Below, piece by piece: positions 1 through 8,685 of a stretch of 64,000 bases of DNA. The DNA lies in contig JAZRMW010000024.1 of NCBI GenBank assembly GCA_045647865.1, positions 1 to 64,000 of the forward strand, read 5' to 3'. The notes below the pieces were generated by a model. That model worked only from the letters and a program-made list of their open reading frames with translations, searched no databases and was not told where the DNA came from. Source of the stretch: Phocaeicola_A sp045647865. Its GTDB lineage: Bacteria > Bacteroidota > Bacteroidia > Bacteroidales > Bacteroidaceae. The first letter of the stretch is position 1; every line of letters starts with the position of its first letter. The translations under genes and the position numbers were made by a program.

Positions 1-786
1 AAGACAATCAGCTTCAAGGCACCTTATCGTCGTTTGCCTATCCTCGATGCCATCAAGGAAAAGACAGGTTACGACTTGAACGGAAAGAGCGAAGACGAAA
101 TTCGCGACATCTGCAAGGCATTGAACATGGAGATTGACGACACAATGGGTAAGGGTAAGTTGATCGATGAAATCTTCGGTGAATTCTGCGAAGGCACCTA
201 CATTCAACCAACTTTCATCACCGACTATCCAGTGGAAATGTCACCACTTACCAAGATGCATCGTAGCAAACCGGGCTTGACCGAACGTTTCGAGTTGATG
301 GTAAATGGTAAAGAATTGGCTAACGCCTATTCTGAGTTGAACGACCCACTTGACCAAGAAGAACGCTTCAAAGACCAACTTCGCTTGAGCGAAAAGGGCG
401 ACGACGAAGCAATGTTCATCGACCAAGATTTCTTGAAAGCCCTTCAATATGGTATGCCTCCAACATCGGGTATCGGTATCGGTATCGACCGTCTGGTCAT
501 GTTGCTCACAGGAAACGCGTTCATCCAAGAAGTCCTCTTCTTCCCACAAATGCGTCCCGAAAAGGTTGCACCCAAGGACAAGGCAGAGAAATACACCGCC
601 ATCGGTGTTCCCGAAGAGTGGGTTCCCCTGATTCAAAAGGCGGGATACAACTTGGTAACCGACATGCAGAATGTGAATCCACAAAAGTTGCATCAGGACA
701 TTTGTGGTGTGAACAAGAAATACAAGCTGGAACTGAAGAACCCGACTGTGGATGAGGTGACAGCGTGGATAAACAAACTTGTTTAA
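1..786 (+). CDS. lysS: Lysyl-tRNA synthetase, class II (3' part)
   Basis: The reading frame is open from base 1, so the 5' part of the gene lies outside the window; 261 codons remain before the stop. The protein charges tRNA-Lys in the cytoplasm. The class II motif 3 is visible (GIGIGIDRLVML), preceded by the SELNDPLDQEERF stretch typical of LysRS. About 85 residues follow motif 3 (GVPEEWVPLIQKAGY...), a C-terminal extension that I recall from Bacteroidetes LysRS; this last point is family knowledge, not tested here. gpsA follows 92 bases downstream on the same strand. Confidence 0.95.
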   Translation, partial: KTISFKAPYRRLPILDAIKEKTGYDLNGKSEDEIRDICKALNMEIDDTMGKGKLIDEIFGEFCEGTYIQPTFITDYPVEMSPLTKMHRSKPGLTERFELMVNGKELANAYSELNDPLDQEERFKDQLRLSEKGDDEAMFIDQDFLKALQYGMPPTSGIGIGIDRLVMLLTGNAFIQEVLFFPQMRPEKVAPKDKAEKYTAIGVPEEWVPLIQKAGYNLVTDMQNVNPQKLHQDICGVNKKYKLELKNPTVDEVTAWINKLV

Positions 787-795
787 TCCTGAATT

Positions 796-872
796 GAGAA
801 TGATGAATGAGGATATACAAGGGCAAATGGCTCTCATACCATCATTCATCATTCATGATTCATAATTCATAA
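796..872. repeat. ATTCAT/AATGAT intergenic hairpin between lysS and gpsA
   Basis: An AATGATGAATGA-type stretch after lysS is answered by TCATTCATCATTCATGATTCATAATTCATAATT before gpsA, giving an imperfect inverted repeat made of ATTCAT units. The same unit recurs at 13108-13192 and 34990-35021. The function is unknown; it may be an mRNA processing or terminator-like structure. Confidence 0.6.
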
Positions 873-878
873 TTGTTT

Positions 879-1880
879 ATGAAACTTCCCGACGGAAAGA
901 TAGCAATCATGGGTGGCGGCAGTTGGGCCACGGCTATCGCAAAGATGGTGATGAGTCACGAGGATGAAACCATCAATTGGTACATGCGCCGCGATGACCG
1001 CATCGAAGAGTTCAAACGCTTGGGACACAACCCTGCATACCTGACCGGTGTGCGCTTCGACATCAAACGCATCAATTTCTCATCCGACATCAACAAGGTG
1101 GTAAGAGAGTCAGACATCCTGATATTCGTCACTCCTTCACCTTACTTGAAGAGCCACTTGAAGAAACTCAAGGCCAAGCTGAAGGACAAGTTCATCATTA
1201 CGGCTATCAAGGGTATCGTGCCGGACGAGAATATGATTATATCGGAATATTTCCATAAGGTATATGGCGTACCCGAAGAACAAATTGCGGTGTTGGCAGG
1301 CCCGTGTCATGCAGAAGAGGTGGCACTGGAGCGCTTGTCATACCTCACTATCGGTTGTTCCAACCGCGAAAGTGCCAAATATCTCTCCAAGAAATTTGCC
1401 AACCAATTCATCAAGACTTCGGTAAGCGAAGATGTGCCGGGCATCGAATTCAGTTCGGTATTGAAGAATGTATATGCCATTGCAGCCGGTATCTGTAGCG
1501 GTTTGAAGTATGGCGACAACTTCCAAGCCGTACTCATGGCCAATGCCGTACAGGAAATGAACCGGTTCATCGAGACCGTACACCCCATCGAACGTAAGAT
1601 TGACGAATCGGTCTATCTGGGCGACCTGCTGGTGACGGGATATTCACGATTCAGCCGTAACCGCGTGTTCGGTTCGATGATTGGCAAGGGATACTCTGTC
1701 AAGAGTGCCCAAGTGGAGATGGAAATGATTGCCGAGGGATACTACGGAACCAAATGCATCAAGGAAATCAACAAACATTACCATGTGAACATGCCTATCC
1801 TGGATGCGGTTTACAACATCCTTTATGAGCGTATCTCGCCCATGATTGAAATTAAACTATTGACTGATTCATTTAGATAA
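879..1880 (+). CDS. gpsA: Glycerol-3-phosphate dehydrogenase [NAD(P)+]
   Basis: A cytoplasmic enzyme that reduces dihydroxyacetone phosphate to sn-glycerol-3-phosphate for phospholipid synthesis. It shows the N-terminal nucleotide-binding glycine motif (IMGGGSWATA), the FVTPSPYL segment, the AIKGI and LAGPCHAEE motifs, and the C-terminal SVLKNVYAIAAGI and GDLLVTGYSRFSRN helices with the invariant lysine. It is 333 residues long, normal for GpsA. I chose the ATG at 879 over an in-frame TTG six bases upstream. pgi follows after 11 bases, so the two are probably cotranscribed. Confidence 0.95.
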   Translation: MKLPDGKIAIMGGGSWATAIAKMVMSHEDETINWYMRRDDRIEEFKRLGHNPAYLTGVRFDIKRINFSSDINKVVRESDILIFVTPSPYLKSHLKKLKAKLKDKFIITAIKGIVPDENMIISEYFHKVYGVPEEQIAVLAGPCHAEEVALERLSYLTIGCSNRESAKYLSKKFANQFIKTSVSEDVPGIEFSSVLKNVYAIAAGICSGLKYGDNFQAVLMANAVQEMNRFIETVHPIERKIDESVYLGDLLVTGYSRFSRNRVFGSMIGKGYSVKSAQVEMEMIAEGYYGTKCIKEINKHYHVNMPILDAVYNILYERISPMIEIKLLTDSFR

Positions 1881-1891
1881 CACGCTTAAAA

Positions 1892-3235
1892 ATGAAAAAT
1901 ATCCAATTAAACATTGCTAAGGCTGAACAGTTCCTCGCTAATGGAGCTGTAGCTGCTTATGAGACTCAAGTAAAGGCTGCTATGGAAACCCTGGAGAAGG
2001 GAAACGGAGCAGGAAATGATTTTCTCGGATGGTTGCATCTGCCCTCCAGCATCACCGCTGAGCATTTGGCAGATTTGAAAGCAACTGCACAGGTATTGCG
2101 CGAGAACTGCGAAGTGGTGATTGTTGCCGGTATCGGTGGCAGCTACCTCGGAGCACGTGCTGTAATTGAAGCGCTTTCAAACACGTTCGAATGGTTGAAA
2201 ACCCAAAAAGAGAATCCCGTAATCATCTACGCAGGAAACAACATCGGCGAAGATTATTTGGCTGAGTTGACCGAGTTCTTGCAAGACAAGAAGTTCGGTG
2301 TCATCAATATCTCCAAATCAGGAACTACTACAGAGACCGCTCTTGCCTTCCGCCTGTTGAAGAAACAGTGTGAAGACCAACGCGGAAAGGAGATGGCACG
2401 CAAGGTTATCGTTGCCGTGACAGATGCCAAGAAGGGTGCTGCCCGCGTGACTGCTGACAAGGAGGGATACAAATCTTTCATCATCCCCGACAACGTAGGC
2501 GGCCGTTTCAGTGTGCTCACTCCCGTAGGTCTGTTGCCCATCGCTGTAGCAGGATACGATATCGAACAACTTGTTCAGGGTGCCCGCGACATGGAGGCAC
2601 AGACTGCTGAGAATGTTCCCTTCATGGAGAATCCCTCTGCCGTATATGCTGCTGTGCGCAACCTGTTGTATGCTGATGGCAAGAAGATTGAAATTCTCGT
2701 GAACTACCAGCCCAAATTGCACTTCATGATGGAATGGTGGAAGCAACTCTATGGCGAAAGCGAAGGTAAGGACGGAAAGGGAATTTTCCCCGCATCTGTT
2801 GACTTCAGCACCGACCTCCACTCCATGGGACAGTGGATTCAGGAGGGTGAACGCACCATCTTCGAAACGGTCATCTCTGTAGAGAATGCCAACAAGACCA
2901 TGACCGTACCGACAGACGAAGAAAACCTCGACGGATTGAATTTCTTGGCCGGAAAGCGTGTGGACGAGGTGAACAAGATGGCTGAGTTGGGTACCCAATT
3001 GGCTCATGTGGATGGCGGTGTGCCCAACATGCGTGTAACAGTACCCTGTCTCAACGAATACTACATCGGACAACTCATCTACTTCTTCGAGAAGGCATGC
3101 GGCATCAGCGGATACCTGTTGGGTGTGAATCCGTTCAACCAACCGGGTGTAGAGGCTTACAAGAAGAATATGTTTGCCCTCCTTGGCAAACCGGGATACG
3201 AGGAAGAGACGAAAGCCATTCAGGCAAAACTGTGA
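1892..3235 (+). CDS. pgi: Glucose-6-phosphate isomerase
   Basis: Interconverts glucose-6-phosphate and fructose-6-phosphate in glycolysis and gluconeogenesis. The 447-residue length fits the short bacterial PGI type. Sugar-isomerase (SIS) features are visible: GIGGSYLGARA near residue 80, NISKSGTTTETA near residue 140, GGRFSVLTPVG near residue 205, and the C-terminal NPFNQPGVEAYK motif carrying a catalytic-region lysine. It starts 11 bases after gpsA. Confidence 0.96.
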   Translation: MKNIQLNIAKAEQFLANGAVAAYETQVKAAMETLEKGNGAGNDFLGWLHLPSSITAEHLADLKATAQVLRENCEVVIVAGIGGSYLGARAVIEALSNTFEWLKTQKENPVIIYAGNNIGEDYLAELTEFLQDKKFGVINISKSGTTTETALAFRLLKKQCEDQRGKEMARKVIVAVTDAKKGAARVTADKEGYKSFIIPDNVGGRFSVLTPVGLLPIAVAGYDIEQLVQGARDMEAQTAENVPFMENPSAVYAAVRNLLYADGKKIEILVNYQPKLHFMMEWWKQLYGESEGKDGKGIFPASVDFSTDLHSMGQWIQEGERTIFETVISVENANKTMTVPTDEENLDGLNFLAGKRVDEVNKMAELGTQLAHVDGGVPNMRVTVPCLNEYYIGQLIYFFEKACGISGYLLGVNPFNQPGVEAYKKNMFALLGKPGYEEETKAIQAKL

Positions 3236-3239
3236 CAAG

Positions 3240-3332
3240 TCAGCAAGTTAGTGAGAGTCCCGTAACTAGTCACTCGTAGCTCGTAGCTTGTAACTTGTAG
3301 CTAGTCACTCGCAGATCGTAACTAGTCACATA
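3240..3332. repeat. Low-complexity intergenic array of CTAGTCACTCGTAGCTCGTA units
   Basis: Short units such as GTAACTAGTCACTCGTAGC and GTAGCTTGTAACTTGTAGC are repeated in tandem with small changes after pgi. Single units of the same family occur near 20128-20150, 25698-25725 and 32668-32690. There is no coding signal, and the function is not known. Confidence 0.7.
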
Positions 3333-3344
3333 TTTCCAAAATAA

Positions 3345-3413
3345 AGGCACAGATTACGCGAATTGCACGAATCGATGCAATGAAATCCAATTAAAATCGC
3401 GTAATTTGTGCCT
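3345..3413. repeat. Long hairpin of the GCGGATTACGCG intergenic family
   Basis: Arms 3345-3361 and 3397-3413 are 17 bases each and pair at 16 positions (AGGCACAGATTACGCGA against its near-perfect complement). It lies in the pgi to patatin gap. It belongs to the family of AGGCRCRGATTACGCG hairpins also seen at 51797-51883. Confidence 0.75.
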
Positions 3414-3489
3414 AACTTTTAAGGAGGATAAGGAAACAAAAGGTTTCGCGGTTCGTTTCTCCCTATATATATAATAAGGTATAAAAAAG

Positions 3490-5526
3490 ATGAGAAAAGT
3501 AATACTCTGTTTGTTGGCTCTTCTGTCATTCCATTTCCTCTATGCAGGGGAACAACGCAAGAAGGTGGCCGTGGTGCTGAGTGGCGGTGGTGCCAAAGGG
3601 GTAGCTCATGTACGTGCATTGAGAGTGATTGAAGAAGCCGGTATCCCTATTGACTATGTGGTGGGAACCAGTATGGGAGCCATTGTGGGCGGACTCTATT
3701 CCATAGGCTTTACTCCGACACAGATGGATTCCATTGTGCGTAGTCAAGATTGGAAACACCTGTTGTCTGACGCGACAGACCGAGCAGACCAATCGTTGCT
3801 CAGCCGCGAAAAGTCGGAGAAGTATCTTGTGTCTGTACCTTTCGACCGCAAGCCCAAAGAGGCACTGACGGGAGGTGTCATCAAAGGACGCAACATTGCC
3901 ATCCTCTTTTCCCAACTGACGGAAGGGTATCACGATTCCATTGACTTCAACACCCTGCCCATTCCCTTTGCTTGTGTAGCCTACAACCTGGTGGACGGTT
4001 CCGAGGTGGATTTCCACAGCGGCATATTGGCCGAAGCTATCCGTGCCAGCATGTCCATTCCCGGTGCATTCACTCCCATCCGGAAAGGAAACATGATGCT
4101 CGTTGATGGTGGTATGGCCAACAACTATCCAGTGGACGTTGCCCGCCGTATGGGAGCAGACTATATCATCGGCGTTGATGTGCAGGACACTCTCCGAAAT
4201 GCAAATAATCTGACAACACTTCCCGATGTAGTTGGACAGATTGTGAACCTGATGGTAGAAAACAAGTATGGAGAAAACGTTCAGAAAAGCGATGTACACA
4301 TCAAAGTGGATGTCAACGGATATTCAGCCGCCAGTTTCACCTCTTCAGCCATTGACACATTGTTGGTACGCGGCGAGGAGGCAGCCCTTCGCGAATGGGA
4401 CAACCTGCTGGCATTGAAACATAAGAAACTGGGACTGCCTGCTTCCTTCATGCCCACTCCACGTAAACCTCGCATCCTCCCGGACAACTTGGACAGCATT
4501 CCGCTCATCAAGCAAATTACACCCGAGGAGAAGAAGGCCGACAAACGTCTGAACTTGGGAGTAGGATTCGATAGCGAAAAACTGGCATCATTGATTATGA
4601 ACTCCCACTTTGCCCTGACAGACGAACATCGATCATTGATAGACTTTACCCTCCGTCTGGGTTCCACCGGATATGGAGAATTGGATTATGCTTTCAGTCC
4701 CGACAAGAATCACCGCTGGCAATCCATACTTTCCTATCGGTTCAGCTACAACGATGTGGACCTCTACAACGATGGCGAACGAATAAGTAACTACACCTAT
4801 TATCAACATATGGCACGTATGGCTTTCCAACGCAACTGGAAGGACATCCGTTGTGTTCTGGGCGTAGAGTTTGACCAGTACCACTACAACGACATCCTGG
4901 TTATGCCTTCCTACGTCAACCTTAGTACAAGTCCCAATGACGAATACTTCTTCTCGTACAGCTACAACATGTTTTTCGAGAACTTCAACCGACGTTCCTA
5001 TCCCACACGAGGCATGAAATGGACGCTCGGTCTCAATCTATACACCTCTGACTTCTGGCGCTACCACAGCCGTCCGGCCATCCCCGTAGCCAACTATGCT
5101 TGGGAAATGGCCCTCTCTACAGGAAGCCGTTTCACCGTTCTGCCCTCCATTTGCGGACGATTCGTTTGGAAAACGAATGTCCCTTATGCTCTCCACAACG
5201 GCATCGGAGGACTCGTAGGCGGACGATACAAGGAACAGCAATTACCGTTTGTCGGCATCGGATATATGGAGCTGGCCAACCCCATGACGGCCATTGGTGC
5301 CTTGAAACTTCGTCAGCGTATGGGCAAGAACCATTATGCCACCTTCACATCCAACATTGCCCTTTCGTCCGTAAAAATCAAAAATCTGCTTCGCGAAGAC
5401 AAAATCTTCGGATGTGGACTCACTTACGGTTACGACAGCCTCATCGGTCCCATGGAAGCATCCATCTACTGGAGCGACCGGACGGACAAGGTTGGTTTCT
5501 TTGTAAATTTCGGATATAATTTCTAA
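3490..5526 (+). CDS. Patatin-like phospholipase with C-terminal outer-membrane barrel
   Basis: Predicted secreted esterase of the PlpD-like class (patatin domain plus Omp85/BamA-like barrel). A signal peptide spans about residues 1-20. The patatin domain follows, with the oxyanion loop GGGAKG (32-37), nucleophile elbow GTSMG (Ser61) and catalytic Asp in DGG (206-208). From about residue 330 the sequence is rich in alternating aromatic and polar strands and ends in NFGYNF, with a terminal aromatic as in outer-membrane barrels. It probably acts as a surface or exported phospholipase; the substrate is unknown. It stands alone, 254 bases after pgi. Confidence 0.85.
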   Translation: MRKVILCLLALLSFHFLYAGEQRKKVAVVLSGGGAKGVAHVRALRVIEEAGIPIDYVVGTSMGAIVGGLYSIGFTPTQMDSIVRSQDWKHLLSDATDRADQSLLSREKSEKYLVSVPFDRKPKEALTGGVIKGRNIAILFSQLTEGYHDSIDFNTLPIPFACVAYNLVDGSEVDFHSGILAEAIRASMSIPGAFTPIRKGNMMLVDGGMANNYPVDVARRMGADYIIGVDVQDTLRNANNLTTLPDVVGQIVNLMVENKYGENVQKSDVHIKVDVNGYSAASFTSSAIDTLLVRGEEAALREWDNLLALKHKKLGLPASFMPTPRKPRILPDNLDSIPLIKQITPEEKKADKRLNLGVGFDSEKLASLIMNSHFALTDEHRSLIDFTLRLGSTGYGELDYAFSPDKNHRWQSILSYRFSYNDVDLYNDGERISNYTYYQHMARMAFQRNWKDIRCVLGVEFDQYHYNDILVMPSYVNLSTSPNDEYFFSYSYNMFFENFNRRSYPTRGMKWTLGLNLYTSDFWRYHSRPAIPVANYAWEMALSTGSRFTVLPSICGRFVWKTNVPYALHNGIGGLVGGRYKEQQLPFVGIGYMELANPMTAIGALKLRQRMGKNHYATFTSNIALSSVKIKNLLREDKIFGCGLTYGYDSLIGPMEASIYWSDRTDKVGFFVNFGYNF

Positions 5527-5625
5527 CCTGATAACTATATGAAGCAACAGAAATCCGGACCATACATACAGTAAGGATTACTGTCGTCTGAACTCCTGCT
5601 GCTTCTGAACTCTTAATAAAGCACT

Positions 5626-6354
5626 ATGCACCAAGCAATCAAACACTACCTGAACATCCACGGTTACGAGCGTATCGACCTGAAAGCAGTTTTCTTCGAC
5701 ATGGATGGCGTACTCTACAACTCCATGCCCTACCATGCCGAGGCATGGCATCAAGTAATGAAACAATATGGCATGAACCTCAGCCGTGAAGAGGCTTACA
5801 TGCACGAAGGACGTACCGGAGCAGGTACCATCAATATCGTCAGCTTGCGGGATCGCGGCTACGAAGCAACTCCGGAGGAAATCCAAGAGATCTATGCAGA
5901 GAAGAGCCGCCTGTTCAATCTCAATCCACCTGCAGAACCGATGCACGGTGCACACAATGTATTGCAACAAGTGAAGGAGGACGGTTTGATGAGAGTCATC
6001 GTCACCGGAAGTGGACAGCTCTCCCTACTCGACCGTCTGAACAACCATTTCCCCGAGATATTTACCCGCGAACTGATGGTCACTGCCTTCGATGTAAAAT
6101 ATGGGAAGCCCAATCCCGAGCCTTACTTGATGGCTTTGAAGAAAGCCGGTATAGCTCCTAATGAAGCCCTTGTCATCGAGAATGCTCCACTCGGAGTACG
6201 TGCCGCCGTTGCCGCAGGTATCTTCACCATAGCTGTCAACACAGGTCCTTTGCCCGAAAGTGCTTTGCTCGACGAAGGTGCCAACCTCCTCTTCCCTTCC
6301 ATGCAAGCGTTGGCAGAGGGATGGGAAGGAGTTGTTGATGCATTGAAAGATTGA
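5626..6354 (+). CDS. HAD-superfamily hydrolase (beta-phosphoglucomutase-like)
   Basis: 242 residues with HAD motif I FFDMDGVLYNS (nucleophile Asp25, acid Asp27), motif II ITGSGQ-like (VIVTGSGQ), a motif III lysine in KYGKPNPEPYL, and the motif IV region VIENAPLGVRAA. The alpha-helical cap between motifs I and II makes it a subfamily I enzyme such as a sugar phosphatase or beta-phosphoglucomutase. The exact substrate cannot be read from sequence. It is followed after 63 bases by a DUF1232 gene. Confidence 0.85.
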   Translation: MHQAIKHYLNIHGYERIDLKAVFFDMDGVLYNSMPYHAEAWHQVMKQYGMNLSREEAYMHEGRTGAGTINIVSLRDRGYEATPEEIQEIYAEKSRLFNLNPPAEPMHGAHNVLQQVKEDGLMRVIVTGSGQLSLLDRLNNHFPEIFTRELMVTAFDVKYGKPNPEPYLMALKKAGIAPNEALVIENAPLGVRAAVAAGIFTIAVNTGPLPESALLDEGANLLFPSMQALAEGWEGVVDALKD

Positions 6355-6417
6355 AATGTTCAATCCTTCAGTCTCCCAACCTTCCTAATTCTGTTCTCAA
6401 TCTTTCAACAAAACAGC

Positions 6418-6798
6418 ATGGACATTATCAAGAAATTCCAAAATTCATCGTGGTCCAAGAAAGGAAAGTCCACGATAAAAGATCCCGCCAAAATGATGTT
6501 GCTTCTTGGAAAGCTACGCGGTTATATGGGGAAAGGCGGGCTGGCCTCCATCCGTGAAGACCTCACCGTCATGTACAGCTACGTGAAGGATATCGTCGGT
6601 GGCCGATACCGCGAATATGGTTCCGGTAATCTGGCGCTCATCGTCGGTGCCCTTATCTATTTGGTTTCTCCCTTCGACTTCGTGGCCGACTTTATTCCTT
6701 TCGGTTTGGTCGATGACGTGGCCATCATCAGCTGGGCACTCAACCGCCTCAGTGAAGAGTTCAACCGTTACCGCCAATGGCGCAATATGCAGGAATAA
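6418..6798 (+). CDS. DUF1232 (YkvA-type) small membrane protein
   Basis: 126 residues. The central segment LIVGALIYLVSPFDFVADFIPFGLVDDVAII is the YkvA/DUF1232 signature, with the conserved SPFDxxxDFIPxxGxxDD pattern and one or two membrane-associated helices. The role of this family is unknown. It is the last chromosomal gene before the tRNA-Arg attachment site and is followed by a strong terminator. Confidence 0.85.
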   Translation: MDIIKKFQNSSWSKKGKSTIKDPAKMMLLLGKLRGYMGKGGLASIREDLTVMYSYVKDIVGGRYREYGSGNLALIVGALIYLVSPFDFVADFIPFGLVDDVAIISWALNRLSEEFNRYRQWRNMQE

Positions 6799-6880
6799 AA
6801 ATCCCCTATTCAACGCTGCAAAGATAGAAGATGTTTCTATAAATAGCGACATTTGGACTCAATAGTTCAGATAATGACAA

Positions 6881-6925
6881 AAAGAGAGCGTGTCGATAAG
6901 TTTTTTCGACACGCTCTCTTTTGCT
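6881..6925 (+). terminator. Rho-independent terminator
   Basis: The 16-base arms AAAGAGAGCGTGTCGA (6881-6896) and its exact complement (6906-6921) enclose a 9-base loop and run into T residues. It lies after the DUF1232 gene and just outside the left attachment site of the integrated element. Confidence 0.9.
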
Positions 6926-6929
6926 GTTT

Positions 6930-6947
6930 AGTACACCCGTGGGGAGT
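6930..6947. other. attL attachment core
   Basis: An 18-bp copy of the tRNA-Arg 3' end, AGTACACCCGTGGGGAGT, identical to 12999-13016. It lies between the terminator of the DUF1232 gene and the integrase promoter region, as expected for the chromosomal-side scar of integration. Confidence 0.88.
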
Positions 6948-7042
6948 ACTATTTATAAAATTGAGTAAAATCTAATGTCTTTATAAAATACATCTATTCA
7001 GATAGTTACTATTTGGTGATTATTGCATAAAATTGCAATCGG

Positions 7043-7101
7043 TTGTGCAAAATTGCAAAGATGTTGTGCAAATGTTGTGCAAATATTGTATCTTTGCACA
7101 A
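7043..7101. promoter_or_regulatory. Integrase promoter with repeated TTGTGCAAA sites (left arm)
   Basis: TTGTGCAAA occurs at 7043-7051, 7064-7072 and 7075-7083, and once inverted at 7093-7101. The inverted copy overlaps the -7 box TATCTTTG (7089-7096) of the integrase. Bases 7058-7083 are identical to 12918-12943 at the other end of the element. This layout fits arm-type integrase or Xis sites that also autoregulate the promoter; that function is inferred. Confidence 0.7.
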
Positions 7102-7119
7102 CCAAATAACAGTATTATC

Positions 7120-8448
7120 ATGGCAACAGTGGCTATTGTATTCAGAACAGCAAAAAAAACGGGGTTTGTAAACCTGCGTTTCAGACTATCAGACGGGCGC
7201 AATGTGCAGTTGTACCACAAAAGCGACATAGTGGTAGATATAGCAAAGTGGGATGTGGCACGCGAGAAGATTAAAAGCAGGGCTATTATATCGGACAAAG
7301 AGCGGGCAGACATTGGCAAACGTGTATCAGAGCGTAAGAACCTGCTAAACGAAGTTTACAACAACCACAGGGGCGAGGACATGGATAATGAACGTTTTGA
7401 ACGGTTGATTGATGAGGCTTTGTATCCCGACAAGTACACACGCACAGGCATGGCTTTCTTTATGGCCTTTGATGAGTATATGGTGAAGCATGAGAAGGCC
7501 GAGACTTCAAAGCGTAATTTCATGGTACTGTACAGAGCTTTGCAACGCTTTGAGGCTATACAGGCGACCGAGGAACAGGGCTTTGCGCTAACATTGGACG
7601 GGTTGAATGAGAACGTACTAAGCGATTTTGACAGCTTTTTAAGGAACGAGCACGCCCTATATGATGAGTACCCCGATGTATATGAGCGTTTCAAGTACAA
7701 TAGCGACCACAGGAAGAACCCACGGCCTCAGCAAAGGGGGGATAACGCAATCACCAATCTGATGAAGAAACTACGGGCTTTTGTGGCATGGTGCAACGAC
7801 CAAGAGATAACAAGGAACTACCCGTTTAGAAGGTTCAAAATAAAGATGGAGAAGTACGGCCGACCTGTCTATATATCATTGGAGGAACGGAACACGATAG
7901 CCGGCTACGATTTGAGCCATGATCCACGTTTGGAGACCCAACGGGATATATTTATATTTCAATGCTTGATAGGTTGTCGCGTGTCTGACTTGTTGAGGCT
8001 GACCCGTGACAATATAGTAAACGATGCAGTGGAGTATGTGGCGCAAAAGACCAAGGACGAGAAAGCCGAGTTTGTGCGTGTGCCGTTGAACGGGCGCGCC
8101 TCAGCCATACTAAAAAAGTACCGCAAGCACAAGGGTACAGGGCTTTTGCCGTTCATTACTTCACAGCGTTACAACGATGCCATAAAGGAAGTGTTTGCCG
8201 CGTGTGGTATTACGCGTGTAGTAACGATTATAAACCCCACAACAGGCGAGGAAGAGAAGCGGCCTATAAACGAGGTGGCAAGCAGCCACATGGCAAGACG
8301 TACGTTTGTAGGCAATATCTACAAGCAAGTGAAAGACCCCAATTTGATAGGAGCTTTGAGCGGACACAAGGAAGGTAGCAGGGCATTTGCGCGATATAGG
8401 GATATAGACGAGGACATAAAGAAAGAAGTCGTTTCATTGATAGATTGA
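7120..8448 (+). CDS. int: Tyrosine-type site-specific integrase of the element
   Basis: 442 residues. The N-terminal half is an arm-binding plus SAM-like core-binding region. The C-terminal catalytic domain shows the tyrosine recombinase residues: Arg in LIGCRVSDLLRL, His-x-x-Arg in SHMARRTF, the His of SGHKEGS and the nucleophile Tyr in AFARYRDID. It should catalyse integration into, and excision from, the tRNA-Arg 3' end. I chose the ATG at 7120 because the -7 box TATCTTTG ends at 7096; the in-frame start at 7033 lies upstream of that promoter and inside the repeat cluster. It begins 172 bases from attL, the usual position for an integrase. Confidence 0.92.
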   Translation: MATVAIVFRTAKKTGFVNLRFRLSDGRNVQLYHKSDIVVDIAKWDVAREKIKSRAIISDKERADIGKRVSERKNLLNEVYNNHRGEDMDNERFERLIDEALYPDKYTRTGMAFFMAFDEYMVKHEKAETSKRNFMVLYRALQRFEAIQATEEQGFALTLDGLNENVLSDFDSFLRNEHALYDEYPDVYERFKYNSDHRKNPRPQQRGDNAITNLMKKLRAFVAWCNDQEITRNYPFRRFKIKMEKYGRPVYISLEERNTIAGYDLSHDPRLETQRDIFIFQCLIGCRVSDLLRLTRDNIVNDAVEYVAQKTKDEKAEFVRVPLNGRASAILKKYRKHKGTGLLPFITSQRYNDAIKEVFAACGITRVVTIINPTTGEEEKRPINEVASSHMARRTFVGNIYKQVKDPNLIGALSGHKEGSRAFARYRDIDEDIKKEVVSLID

Positions 8449-8454
8449 GGAGGT

Positions 8455-8685
8455 ATGACACTGTATGAATTTATACACGATAATCGCGCCTTGTTGCGCG
8501 TGATGGCTGAGAACGGAATATATGCAGGCGATGTTCAATACCTGTCACTCTACAGTAATTATATGCAGATGAAGAAAGAAGGGCATAAATTAATGTATAT
8601 TGTAGGCACATTGTGCGATGAGTACAATGTAAGTGAAGCTACAGTTTACAGGGTATTAAAACGATTTAAGAAGGTTATAGCATGA
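8455..8685 (+). CDS. Small helix-turn-helix protein
   Basis: 76 residues, starting six bases after the integrase stop and overlapping the next gene by ATGA. The C-terminal stretch YNVSEATVYRVLKRFKK is a plausible helix-turn-helix recognition unit. It may be a small DNA-binding regulator of the element. No family is recognised with confidence. Confidence 0.6.
   Translation: MTLYEFIHDNRALLRVMAENGIYAGDVQYLSLYSNYMQMKKEGHKLMYIVGTLCDEYNVSEATVYRVLKRFKKVIA

Noticed and set aside
873..878. TTG start for gpsA six bases upstream of the ATG
   Set aside because: The ATG at 879 gives the normal N-terminus, and the TTG adds only two residues inside repeat sequence.
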